36,191 nucleotides of DNA from Spirochaetia bacterium (GCA_009929055.1 SABI01000002.1:1-36191); one strand, 5' to 3'; positions 5,906 to 14,102 are shown, counted from the first letter of the stretch. The notes: generated by a model not told the origin, from the sequence alone. Made by a program: numbers and translations.

Positions 5906-6526
5906 ATGAGAAGTTTTTTTGATTCAGATATATTGAAAAAGCTTGTTGAAAACGAACTGGACAGTAGTTTAGATAAGCTTACCCCCGAACAAAAGATAGA
6001 GGCATGCGCACAGCAAATTATAAAAGCTCTTGGACTTAATAAGGACAGCGAAGAATTGTTGGAAACCCCTTTTCGCATAGCTAAGATGTACTATAAAGAG
6101 TTATTTAGCTCTATAAATAAAGAGCCTGACGTAAAACTTACCTCGTTCAAGTCTAACTATGAACACTATATTACTATGACAGGTATTCCGTATTACAGTG
6201 TTTGTTCTCATCACTTTATGCCTTTTTTTGGAACGGTAGATATTGCCTATTTCCCCAAAAACGAAGATAGTAAAGTTTTGGGGCTGTCAAAATTTCCACG
6301 ATTAGTAAAATTCTTCTCTCGTAAACCTCAAGTACAGGAAGATTTTACTCAAGAGTTAGCTAAATATATCTATGAGCAGTTAAAACCTGAAGGGGTACTT
6401 ATTAGAGTTACTGGTTATCATACTTGTGTAGCTTCCAGAGGTGCTGAGGTTGAAGCTAAGGTTACTACGGAAGCAATGCTTGGTAACATTGATAAGAATG
6501 AAGTGTTACATCTTTGGAAGGCATAA
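5906..6526 (+). CDS. folE: GTP cyclohydrolase I
   Basis: It converts GTP to 7,8-dihydroneopterin triphosphate, the first step toward folate and toward 7-deazaguanine bases. The 206-residue product (E. coli FolE has 222) shows the full signature: TPFR near residues 54-57, CSHHFMPFFG at 100-109, GLSKFPRLVKFFSRKPQVQE at 126-145, and HTCVASRG at 172-179. By alignment with E. coli the zinc ligands would be C100, H103 and C174. The ATG at 5906 has AGGAG six bases upstream; an earlier in-frame GTG at 5834 would run through the promoter and is rejected. It is the first gene of the operon leading to the QueC-like and DpdA-like genes, so a role in DNA-base synthesis is more likely than folate supply. 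Confidence 0.95.
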   Translation: MRSFFDSDILKKLVENELDSSLDKLTPEQKIEACAQQIIKALGLNKDSEELLETPFRIAKMYYKELFSSINKEPDVKLTSFKSNYEHYITMTGIPYYSVCSHHFMPFFGTVDIAYFPKNEDSKVLGLSKFPRLVKFFSRKPQVQEDFTQELAKYIYEQLKPEGVLIRVTGYHTCVASRGAEVEAKVTTEAMLGNIDKNEVLHLWKA

Positions 6527-6529
6527 GAG

Positions 6530-7030
6530 ATGCTAAAAGACTCTATCAGACAGAATTTTTATTCATTTTTAAGTCATGAAGAGATTACTTGTCTTAATGT
6601 TTATTTTGAGAAACATAATCTTCTAAGATTAAACAAAGAAATCATTAAACTTGTAGAGGGAAAAGACTTAGAAGTATCTGATAAGACTTTTTATGACATT
6701 TGTCACTTTAATGATGCCTTACATAAAGCTAATAAGACATATTCAGATAAGGTATTTGTAGGCATAACTGAAGAGGCTTACAATTACTATTGTAAGTCTA
6801 AAGGGAAAACTGTATCACATAGAACTTTCTCTTTTGGATACACCTCTTTAGGGGATTGGAAACACTATATTGAATATACCCCTAAAACAGCAGTTGAAAG
6901 AGAGTTATTAAAGGGAAATGTTACTAAGTATTTACCTATAATCTTTCCAAAAGATAGAAACTTTAATGTTTCTGCATTTAATGAATATTGTATATTTTTA
7001 GAGGAGGTAGAAGATGGTCAAGAAAACTAA
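6530..7030 (+). CDS. hypothetical protein within the modification operon
   Basis: The 166-residue product starts 3 bases after folE. It lacks the metal-binding histidines of QueD (CxxxH and HGH) and the CxxxCxxC of QueE, so it is not a recognisable missing pathway enzyme. It is mixed alpha/beta with many Tyr and Lys and no membrane segment. The end overlaps the next start by 17 bases. Position in the operon suggests a link to DNA modification or packaging, but I do not recognise it. Confidence 0.6.
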   Translation: MLKDSIRQNFYSFLSHEEITCLNVYFEKHNLLRLNKEIIKLVEGKDLEVSDKTFYDICHFNDALHKANKTYSDKVFVGITEEAYNYYCKSKGKTVSHRTFSFGYTSLGDWKHYIEYTPKTAVERELLKGNVTKYLPIIFPKDRNFNVSAFNEYCIFLEEVEDGQEN

Positions 7031-7211
7031 GGAACAACTTGAGTGGGAAGCTCAGTATGATTTTGATACACTTGCACGAGCTGAGGAAATACGTAAAAAC
7101 AAACTTCGTCTTAGTAAGGCAGTTAAAGCAGGTAAAAAGAGGATAGCGGATCAAGAGAAAGCTTTAAAGGCTGCAAAGGCTGTTACGCACAAAGCGGGTA
7201 AGGGGAAATAG
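7014..7211 (+). CDS. small basic helical protein
   Basis: The 65 residues are rich in Lys and Ala. An acidic N-terminal third (residues 7-24) is followed by a long basic helix (about 25-60) and a Lys/Gly tail. AGGAGG lies 5-6 bases before the ATG, within the previous gene. The charge suggests a nucleic-acid-binding or protein-bridging role, but there is no family match. It precedes the QueC-like gene. Confidence 0.55.
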   Translation: MVKKTKEQLEWEAQYDFDTLARAEEIRKNKLRLSKAVKAGKKRIADQEKALKAAKAVTHKAGKGK

Positions 7212-7220
7212 TATTTAATT

Positions 7221-7892
7221 GTGAAGAAATCTCTTTTACTTTTTTCTAATGGAATAGATAGCTACATTGGAAAATATTTTTTGCGCCCCAATCTCTCAGT
7301 GTATTTAGATATGCAAACTAAATACTCTTTAGCGGAAAAACACTATATAAAGAAATTCCATAAGGATGTCATAGTTGATGAAGCTCTAACATTTTTAGGG
7401 GAACATGAAGAGTTATCGGGACACATAGAATATAGAAATTTATTCTTAACAATGTACTCTCTATTGAAGTATAGTCCAAACATAGTATATATTTGTGGGC
7501 TAAAAGATGATAAAGTTTCAGATAAGACCCCTGAAGTATTTGAGATGCTGTCTTCATTAGTTAGCAAAGTCTCTGGTAAAGACATAGTGATTACTTCTCC
7601 ATTTTGGGATAAGACTAAGGCAGATATCTGTAAGGAGTACATACAGGAAAAGCCTGTATCTGATTTGATGTATAAAACCTATTCTTGTTATGAAGGAGGT
7701 TTTACAGAGTGTGGAAGTTGCCCTGCATGTCTTAGAAAACGGGTAGCAATTTATGCAAGTTCGGGAGTGTTTATGCCTTTCTATAATTTGAACTTAGTTC
7801 AGCAATATGAATCCAATATAGGTAATTATGACCTACAAAGACAGAAGAATATGAAGGAGTATTTTTATAAAGTAAGGGAATTGGATAGATGA
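7221..7892 (+). CDS. QueC-like 7-deazaguanine synthase (diverged)
   Basis: QueC enzymes use ATP to turn 7-carboxy-7-deazaguanine into its amide and then preQ0. The 223-residue product has an N-terminal PP-loop (SNGIDS, residues 9-14; the usual form is SGGxDS), a central EYRNLFL block (70-76) matching the conserved RN...L segment, and SPFWDKTKADI (126-136) matching the (L/W)xKxEI region. The zinc site is C156, C164, C167 and C170, close to the QueC spacing. The start is GTG at 7221, the only sensible in-frame start. The PP-loop Gly-to-Asn change and short length point to a paralog that may stop at an intermediate. It overlaps the dpdA-like gene by 4 bases. Confidence 0.82.
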   Translation: MKKSLLLFSNGIDSYIGKYFLRPNLSVYLDMQTKYSLAEKHYIKKFHKDVIVDEALTFLGEHEELSGHIEYRNLFLTMYSLLKYSPNIVYICGLKDDKVSDKTPEVFEMLSSLVSKVSGKDIVITSPFWDKTKADICKEYIQEKPVSDLMYKTYSCYEGGFTECGSCPACLRKRVAIYASSGVFMPFYNLNLVQQYESNIGNYDLQRQKNMKEYFYKVRELDR

Positions 7893-9373
7893 AGATAGTG
7901 TTGGCTGGTGCAGAATCTAATGACGCTCTAAAAGTTTTTAGACACAATCCTCCCCCCTCTGTTTTGGTATCTAATCTGTATTTACAGAAGAAATCTCCTT
8001 CAAAGATTAAGGAGATTTTAGAGACTTATAAAAGCTTAGGGTGTTGGGTTATTATAGATTCAGGAGCATTTACATTTCTTTCAAAATATGGAATATTAAG
8101 AACTGATAGAACTATTGAACAGTTTAGAGAGAAGTATAATTTACATAGAGTGGTATTAGAAGATTGGCAATACGATAAAGAAGAGTCCCAAAGAAGATTT
8201 GATAAAGAATTTGGAAAATACTTTGATGTGTGGTTATCTCATCTTGATTTGTATTATGAGTATTCCGATATGATTGCTGAATTAGATTTGGATGCTCTTG
8301 TAGGGATAGAAAGAATGGGGGAATTGAGACAAAAATACGAGGCATATAAAGATAAAATATGCTATACTCCCCATATAGGTATTGAGAAGGAGTTACGTCT
8401 ACAAACTCCAGAAGAGCATCAGTATTTAAAAGACTTACTATCTTCAGGAATTAAGTATTTGGGGTTAGGTAACTCCTCTCACAGCGATGTTGAACAATTT
8501 TTCAGTAGATATAAAGCTATAAAAGAGAATAAGATACGAGTACATGGATGGGCACAAACCAGTGCAGAAGCTATTACTACTCTCCCCTTTTTTAGCATAG
8601 ATAGTACTACTTGGCTATCTGCGGCAAAGTTTGGGGTTACGTTTGAGTATAAAGACGGGTGGGCTAAAATGAAGAGCCATGACCATACTCAAAAAGAAGC
8701 TTTTAGAAGAACTTGCCAAAAAGAGTGTGAAGAGAATGGAATAAATTTTGAAGATTTTTGTAATGATGAACCTTTTTCTGTTTTACAGTGGAGTGCTTTA
8801 CAGTGGATACGCATGGCAAAATATTATGAAAAAGATGTATCTCGTTCTTATTGGCTTACACAAGATGAAGCCTCTTCAGTTATAGAACAACAGAGGGAGG
8901 AGCAGGGATTAAATTCTTTAGTTGTTAGAGAAACTACTAGTGTTAATATCTTTAAAGATAATCGCCTTAAAATTAATAGACTTTGTAATTTGTGTGAGAT
9001 TGCTACTCAGTGTCCTCACTATATTCCAAATAATACGTGCATATTTCCAACTTCGGGGCTTTCTACAGATTTAACTTCTAAAGATTTAATGAAAGCTGTA
9101 ATTGACATGCAAATGGGCAGAGTAAATCAAGCGGTTTTTTCTGAAAGGATGAAGGGTGGAAGTGTAAACAGTAATGTAACTAAGGAAATTCAAACTCTCT
9201 CAAGAATGATAAAGGAATATGATGCTATGAATCAGGATGGTACAGGAATACATATTTCTGCTAAGGGTGAAGAGAGTGTAGGAGTTTTAGAGAGGCTTTT
9301 TGGAGGCAAAAGTGAGCCTAAAACAAAGACGGAAATTCTTCAGGCTGAAGAGGCGGAGATTATAGATGAATGA
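7889..9373 (+). CDS. dpdA: DpdA-like DNA 7-deazaguanine transglycosylase with extra C-terminal domain
   Basis: The N-terminal about 310 residues resemble the tRNA-guanine transglycosylase superfamily in its phage DpdA form, which exchanges guanine in DNA for a 7-deazaguanine base. DSGAFTF at 57-63 corresponds to the substrate-binding Asp motif (DSGGFQ in TGT). HGWAQTS at 219-225 and SIDSTTW at 236-242 provide the barrel region and a candidate nucleophile, D238. The CxCxxC zinc site of tRNA TGT is absent. Residues about 360-475 form a separate region with C366, C369, C375 and C384, a long helix, and GVLERLFGG near 465-473. From memory this layout resembles Cys-containing proteins encoded just before terminase large subunits. 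The gene overlaps QueC-like (4 bases) and TerL (8 bases) and fills the small-terminase slot. Confidence 0.8.
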   Translation: MKIVLAGAESNDALKVFRHNPPPSVLVSNLYLQKKSPSKIKEILETYKSLGCWVIIDSGAFTFLSKYGILRTDRTIEQFREKYNLHRVVLEDWQYDKEESQRRFDKEFGKYFDVWLSHLDLYYEYSDMIAELDLDALVGIERMGELRQKYEAYKDKICYTPHIGIEKELRLQTPEEHQYLKDLLSSGIKYLGLGNSSHSDVEQFFSRYKAIKENKIRVHGWAQTSAEAITTLPFFSIDSTTWLSAAKFGVTFEYKDGWAKMKSHDHTQKEAFRRTCQKECEENGINFEDFCNDEPFSVLQWSALQWIRMAKYYEKDVSRSYWLTQDEASSVIEQQREEQGLNSLVVRETTSVNIFKDNRLKINRLCNLCEIATQCPHYIPNNTCIFPTSGLSTDLTSKDLMKAVIDMQMGRVNQAVFSERMKGGSVNSNVTKEIQTLSRMIKEYDAMNQDGTGIHISAKGEESVGVLERLFGGKSEPKTKTEILQAEEAEIIDE

Positions 9374-10886
9374 CGTTGCCAAAAGGTTCTCTACTCTTGA
9401 TATAATAGATAAGCTCGTCATTTTAGGCGAACAAATGATGGGATGTACGTTGCATGACTATCAAAAGAGATTTCTCATAGCCATTTTAAAGTCCTTCATA
9501 GACAATGATGGGGATACCATTACAGCTCTTATTAGTAGACAGGCGGGTAAGACTCAGGTAAATGCTACAGCTATATGTATCATCTTAGTAGTCATTCCAG
9601 CTATGGCTAGATACTTCCCAAAACTTAAGAAGTTTGAAAGGGGTGTTAAGGTTGGAGCTTACTCTCCTGTTACTGACCAGGTGGAAACACTGCTTTACAG
9701 AGTAAAGTTCGCACTTAGAAGCTATGAAGGGCAACAGGTTTTAAGCGACAAAGACATTAATAGTGAGCTTGTTCCAGGGGAAGGTGACATTAACCTTACC
9801 AACGGGTCATATTTCATTGCTAAGGGTGCAGGCGGAAACTCTAAGCTTGAGTCTAAGACACATGATATTGTATTCATAGATGAAGCTCAATCTATGGATG
9901 ATTCTAAGCTTCTTTACTCCATTAGACCTATGGGGGCTTCTACAAACGCTACTTTCGTGTATACAGGTACTTGTTATACTCACAAATCTGAGTTTTATTA
10001 TGAATGCGAAAGGGGAAAGAAGAAAGGACTAAATAGAACTTTCTTCATGTTTGACTACAATTTTTGTTCTAAAGTTAATGCTTACTACAAAAAGTTTGTA
10101 GATAAAGAGATAGCTAAATTTGGAGCACATTCTGACTACATTAGAATGATGTTTAAACTTGAGTGGATTTTTGAAAGAGGTACTTTTATTTCTGGAGATG
10201 CTTTTGAGCAAGTTTGTATAAAATCTCTGGGCTTTACTAGAAGTACATCAGGCTCACTTAAAAATTCCAGTAAGATTAAAATTGTTGCGGGACTTGACTT
10301 AGGTAAAAAACATGACTCTACAGTACTAACTATAGGTGAGATAGACTTTAGACAGAGAAATGAACATGATTTTGCAATGAAAACAGTGTATAATTGGTTG
10401 ACCTTACTTGGAGATAGCTATGAAGAGCAATATGACCAAATTTGTGATTTTCTTAGGGACTATCCAGACATTCAAGAGATTGTAGTTGACTCTACAGGTC
10501 TTGGGGAGGTTGTGTGCGACTCTTTAGATAAAAGGTTTATGCAGCTTGGCTGGTATATAGATATACATAGAGTTAACTTTGTTAGAGATAAAGCAGAACT
10601 GTATAATAATTTAAATACTCAAATTTTCCAGAGGATGCTTAGATTTCCAGGACATGCTAACGCTCGTAAGACTAAGAGGTGGGAAACTTATGTTCATGAA
10701 ACCACTTCATTAGTAAAAGACTACGATACTAAGGGACGTTTAAGTGTAGGTGCTCCAAATGATAAATATAGTCATGACGACCATCCAACCAGTCTTGCAC
10801 TATTTTCATGGGCAGAAAGATTTACTTATCCTGAAGTAGAAGTTTCAGATTCAAATATATATAAAATGGGGAGACACAATGCCTAA
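9366..10886 (+). CDS. terL: terminase large subunit
   Basis: ATP-driven DNA packaging motor and headful or site-specific nuclease. The 506 residues carry a Walker A variant SRQAGKT (57-63), Walker B VFIDEAQ (169-175), and a coupling motif near TGT at about 200-202. The C-terminal RNase H-like nuclease has acidic residues D311 (GLDLGKKHDS), D375 (VVDSTGLGE) and D471/D472 (HDDHPTSLA). Length is normal for the family. The ATG lies 8 bases inside the dpdA-like gene, and the portal gene overlaps the end by 8 bases, implying coupled translation. No separate small subunit gene is seen nearby. Confidence 0.95.
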   Translation: MNDVAKRFSTLDIIDKLVILGEQMMGCTLHDYQKRFLIAILKSFIDNDGDTITALISRQAGKTQVNATAICIILVVIPAMARYFPKLKKFERGVKVGAYSPVTDQVETLLYRVKFALRSYEGQQVLSDKDINSELVPGEGDINLTNGSYFIAKGAGGNSKLESKTHDIVFIDEAQSMDDSKLLYSIRPMGASTNATFVYTGTCYTHKSEFYYECERGKKKGLNRTFFMFDYNFCSKVNAYYKKFVDKEIAKFGAHSDYIRMMFKLEWIFERGTFISGDAFEQVCIKSLGFTRSTSGSLKNSSKIKIVAGLDLGKKHDSTVLTIGEIDFRQRNEHDFAMKTVYNWLTLLGDSYEEQYDQICDFLRDYPDIQEIVVDSTGLGEVVCDSLDKRFMQLGWYIDIHRVNFVRDKAELYNNLNTQIFQRMLRFPGHANARKTKRWETYVHETTSLVKDYDTKGRLSVGAPNDKYSHDDHPTSLALFSWAERFTYPEVEVSDSNIYKMGRHNA

Positions 10887-12471
10887 ATTTATCGATAGAT
10901 TTAAAAGCTTTTTTTCGTTTGGAAACTCTCTTGTTTCCAGAACTTGGGGTTCAAAAACTTCTGCCTCAAGACAGGTTTTATATAACCTTGCTTGGTATAC
11001 TTATAACTATGACTATATCAAGGGTCAAGGAGGGAAGAATAGTGAAGAGTTAGGCTTTGAACATATTAATTATGTTAGGGATATTTTGGCAAGGATTATT
11101 AACCATTTTACTGCCAGAGGGTTTACTATTATTGCAGAAAGAACAAGTGAAACTTTAAATCTTAAAGAGTTAAAGGCTTTACAAAATCTTGAAATGGAAA
11201 ATATAATCACTGAAGATATTTCGGAGAAGAGATGGTATAAGGAATACATGATAAAAACAAAATATCTTATACCTTATCTTGAAAAGTTTTGGAGATTCAA
11301 TCAAGCTGAAGGAAAAACCTTTAGGTCTTTAGTAGAATACGCTACTGTTAGTGGAGACTTGTTTATATATGTATCCCCCGACGAGGAAGAGAGTAACGTT
11401 AGAATGACTCTATACGATGCGGAACATGTTACTATTATCCCAGATGAATTTAATATACATAAGATAAAGAAGGCTATTGTTGAGTACGAATATGAAGATG
11501 AATTTGGAGAAAAACACTCCTATAAATTGGTGGCGGATAAAGAGCATGTATCAATTACCGAAGATGGAAGAACTACTGTTACAAACCATTCGTTAAATGA
11601 AGTTCCTTTAGTACACATTGCTTTCAATAGAACTGCTAAGAGTATCTATGGCGTTAGTGACGTATTTAAAATTTTGGCAGGTTCTTTGCTCTTTAATTCA
11701 AAGATAAGTGATATTAGTGAGATTATATCTTACCACGCTTCCCCCATTACTATTGTTAAAGGTGCACGTATTGGAAACTTAGAGAAGTCTCCCAATAAAA
11801 TTTGGAGTGGTATTCCTAAAGACGCAGATATATTTAACCTTTCTATGGATGCTGACCTGCAAAACTCTCTTACCCTTATAGATAAAATTGAAAGCTATAT
11901 CTGTACAGCAGCAGCTTATCCAAAAGAGATATTGGCTGGAAATGTTAAGATGATGTCGCATACTGCGGGTGTTAGTATGCAGTATGTCTATAAGCCCCTT
12001 GAAGATTCTCTAATTGATAAAGAGGACGCTGTACGAGAAGGATTTAATAGACTACATAGACTTGTGCTTAAAATGTTAGATGGTATGAATATAATTGATT
12101 TGTCGGACTTTTCAGATATTAATACTACCGTAAAATTCAATCCAAGGCTTCCTAAAGATGAGCTTTACGAAATGCAAATTATTTCTCAAGAACTTATTGC
12201 TGGAATTACTTCTTTACATGAAGCTATGCGTAGAAGGGGTAAGACTAATACAGAGGGAATACTAAAAGAAAGGTGGGAAGAGGCTATCTGGAGTGCAAAA
12301 TTAGAGGATATTACTACTTCTATTGCAGGAGAACCTATTAATTCCAATGTAGATAAAAATAGAAGCTCTGAGCTAAGAGAGAAGTTTACCGAAGCTCTTA
12401 ATAAAAACGTAGGAAATATAAAAGCCCCTACTGAACAGCAGAATCAAGAAGAGAAGAATACGGAAGAATAA
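10879..12471 (+). CDS. portal protein
   Basis: The 530 residues directly follow terL. The size, the N-terminal YIKG..GxxxEELGFEHINYVRDI region, the central beta-rich wing, and the helix-rich stem and crown (about 250-420) with the KEILAGNVKMMSHTAGVS segment suit a dodecameric portal that forms the DNA entry vertex. Residues 490-530 are a polar, Glu-rich tail. Assignment rests on order (terL, portal, MuF) and overall appearance, because portals have few fixed motifs. The TAA is immediately followed by the GTG of the next gene. Confidence 0.85.
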   Translation: MPKFIDRFKSFFSFGNSLVSRTWGSKTSASRQVLYNLAWYTYNYDYIKGQGGKNSEELGFEHINYVRDILARIINHFTARGFTIIAERTSETLNLKELKALQNLEMENIITEDISEKRWYKEYMIKTKYLIPYLEKFWRFNQAEGKTFRSLVEYATVSGDLFIYVSPDEEESNVRMTLYDAEHVTIIPDEFNIHKIKKAIVEYEYEDEFGEKHSYKLVADKEHVSITEDGRTTVTNHSLNEVPLVHIAFNRTAKSIYGVSDVFKILAGSLLFNSKISDISEIISYHASPITIVKGARIGNLEKSPNKIWSGIPKDADIFNLSMDADLQNSLTLIDKIESYICTAAAYPKEILAGNVKMMSHTAGVSMQYVYKPLEDSLIDKEDAVREGFNRLHRLVLKMLDGMNIIDLSDFSDINTTVKFNPRLPKDELYEMQIISQELIAGITSLHEAMRRRGKTNTEGILKERWEEAIWSAKLEDITTSIAGEPINSNVDKNRSSELREKFTEALNKNVGNIKAPTEQQNQEEKNTEE

Positions 12472-13134
12472 GTGAGAGTTAATTCTTCTGTCGTATACCA
12501 ATCTTTGCAGGATGTGCGGTCATTAGTTGAAAGTACTATATCTGTATCTAAGGAGAGGTTTGAAGGACTTAGTTGGAATGACTTAAATGATAGAGCAAAC
12601 ATTAAGGATACTCTAAGGGTTATAACCAAGGTCTATGAGAGAGAGTTAAGTGATATTATATATAATGGAGTAGCTCAAGGAGTAAGTAGTTCTTTAAGCA
12701 ATACATTAGTGCAACGAATTAATAAAGACCTACTACTAGAAAGAGTTGTAAGTAAGTTAGAAAGCTCTTTTCATAAACATTCGTTGAACTATAGGATAAA
12801 ACGAGTTTCAAGAGTAATTACTAAAACAGGAGAACTCCTTATAAGTAATGACTATGACCTTGAAACTCAGTGGTTGGGAAGTAAGAATTTAGTAAAATTT
12901 GGCTCTTTGTATAAACAATCTCTTAGATTGACTGTATCTGAAATCTATAGAGCTAATCAAATAGCCGCTGTTGAAGTAGCAAAAATGTTAGGTATTTCGA
13001 AAGTTAGGTGGGAGTTGGATGTGTCTCATCACATTTACGATGTATGTGACCCTTTAGTAGGGGAATATGACTTAGTTGATGTGCCAGATTATCCTCACCC
13101 TTACTGCAAATGTCACATTATTTTAGTAGAGTAA
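12472..13134 (+). CDS. MuF-type minor head (head morphogenesis) protein
   Basis: The 220-residue product has a helical N-terminal two thirds. The C-terminal block YRANQIAAVE (about residues 161-170), followed by D..C (VCDPLVGE) and HPYCKCH at about 209-215, is the MuF/SPP1 gp7 signature. These proteins bind the portal and travel into the capsid with the DNA. The start is GTG directly after the portal stop. There is no toxin-like extension beyond the MuF domain. The operon that began at folE ends here. Confidence 0.85.
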   Translation: MRVNSSVVYQSLQDVRSLVESTISVSKERFEGLSWNDLNDRANIKDTLRVITKVYERELSDIIYNGVAQGVSSSLSNTLVQRINKDLLLERVVSKLESSFHKHSLNYRIKRVSRVITKTGELLISNDYDLETQWLGSKNLVKFGSLYKQSLRLTVSEIYRANQIAAVEVAKMLGISKVRWELDVSHHIYDVCDPLVGEYDLVDVPDYPHPYCKCHIILVE

Positions 13135-13140
13135 AATAAA

Positions 13141-13171
13141 TTGCTTGACAAAATTTTGAGGCATTTATTAT
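13141..13171 (+). promoter_or_regulatory. promoter for capsid and tail genes (family copy 5)
   Basis: TTGCTTGACA (13141-13150) shares GCTTGACA with the other copies. TATTAT at 13166-13171 gives a 15-nt spacer, and further AT-rich sequence (TATTATAC) follows at 13181. It lies in the only sizeable gap between folE and the tail genes, so it probably drives high-level structural gene expression. Confidence 0.6.
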
Positions 13172-13201
13172 TGGCAATAATATTATACAGGAGGTATTAT
13201 T

Positions 13202-13345
13202 ATGCCGTATTCAAAAGTTAGTCCTTCGAACAAAATGTCTGCTGAGAAGATGCCAATTAACGAAAGTAAAAAAGGTATTGAAACTCAGAAGCATGTTCCG
13301 ATTGTAAAGAAAGGTTCTCGTAACACAGCTAAGGTTAGCAAGTAG
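13202..13345 (+). CDS. 47-residue basic protein
   Basis: The ATG has AGGAGG at about 7-8 bases upstream and sits just behind the promoter at 13141. The product is Lys- and Ser-rich with no hydrophobic core, so it is likely disordered. It lies between the MuF gene and scaffold, where some phages encode small head-associated proteins. The codon choice (CGT, CCG, GTT) resembles that of the capsid gene. Function unknown; it may be an internal head or decoration peptide. Confidence 0.6.
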   Translation: MPYSKVSPSNKMSAEKMPINESKKGIETQKHVPIVKKGSRNTAKVSK

Positions 13346-13359
13346 TTAGGAGTTAGTAT

Positions 13360-14079
13360 ATGCCAAAGATTGTCAAATTAGAAGATGGTAGCGAGCTAAA
13401 TGTTTGGATGGAAGATGAAGTAACCGCAAAGGTTAATGAAGAAAAAGAAAAAGCACGAAAAGAAGAGAAAGACAAGCTTTACTCTGAAATTAAAACTTTA
13501 AAAGAAAAGACCTCTGACCTGGAAGCAGCCAAAGCTAAGGCAGAAAAAATGATTTCTGAAGCTTCTGCTGAATTAATCACAGCTTCTGCAAATGACGCAA
13601 ATAAAGATAAGGAAAAGGATGTACAAATGAAGGAAGAACTTGTTGTACTCACTCAAGGGTTAGAGAAGAAAATCAGTAATTTAGAAAATGAACTAAAGAC
13701 TGAAAGATTGGCTCGGTATAAAGCCGAAAAAATCGCCCAAGAGGGAACTGATTTAATTATTGAAATGGTGCAGGGAAATTCGGAAGAAGAGATTGATAAT
13801 TCTATCACCTTGGCTAAAGAAGCTTTTGCTAAATATGCCAAACCTAAAGAAGAGAAAAAAGAGACACAGGATAAACCTCCTGTTGACGAAGAAAAAGTAG
13901 AAGATAAAGAAAAAGAGAAGAAAAGCCTCCCACCAAAATCAAAAGAAACCCCTGAAGGGGGAAAAGATGTTTTATCTGCTGAACAAATCAATAAGATGAG
14001 TATTGATGAATACAGAAAATACCGTGACCAGATTAAAAAGCAGGTAAAATATGATTTTGAGAAATATGCAAAAGCCTAA
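13360..14079 (+). CDS. capsid scaffold protein
   Basis: The 239 residues are dominated by Lys and Glu. There is a long predicted coiled coil (about residues 25-150), a Pro/Glu/Lys linker (about 165-205), and a short C-terminal helical motif (MSIDEYRKYRDQIKKQ), the usual layout for a scaffold whose C-terminus binds the coat protein. It lies directly before the major capsid gene. The ATG has AGGAG about 9 bases upstream. No protease domain is seen in it or nearby. Confidence 0.85.
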   Translation: MPKIVKLEDGSELNVWMEDEVTAKVNEEKEKARKEEKDKLYSEIKTLKEKTSDLEAAKAKAEKMISEASAELITASANDANKDKEKDVQMKEELVVLTQGLEKKISNLENELKTERLARYKAEKIAQEGTDLIIEMVQGNSEEEIDNSITLAKEAFAKYAKPKEEKKETQDKPPVDEEKVEDKEKEKKSLPPKSKETPEGGKDVLSAEQINKMSIDEYRKYRDQIKKQVKYDFEKYAKA

Positions 14080-14102
14080 AATAATATTTAGTGGAGGTTA
14101 TT

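Noticed and set aside
6530-7030. QueD or QueE hidden between folE and the QueC-like gene
   Set aside because: The 166-residue product lacks the QueD histidine motif and the QueE CxxxCxxC cluster.
7889-9373. Ordinary tRNA-guanine transglycosylase (tRNA queuosine synthesis)
   Set aside because: The zinc site of tRNA TGT is missing, the motif is DSGAF rather than DSGGFQ, and the gene sits in a phage packaging operon with folE and a QueC-like gene, which fits DpdA.
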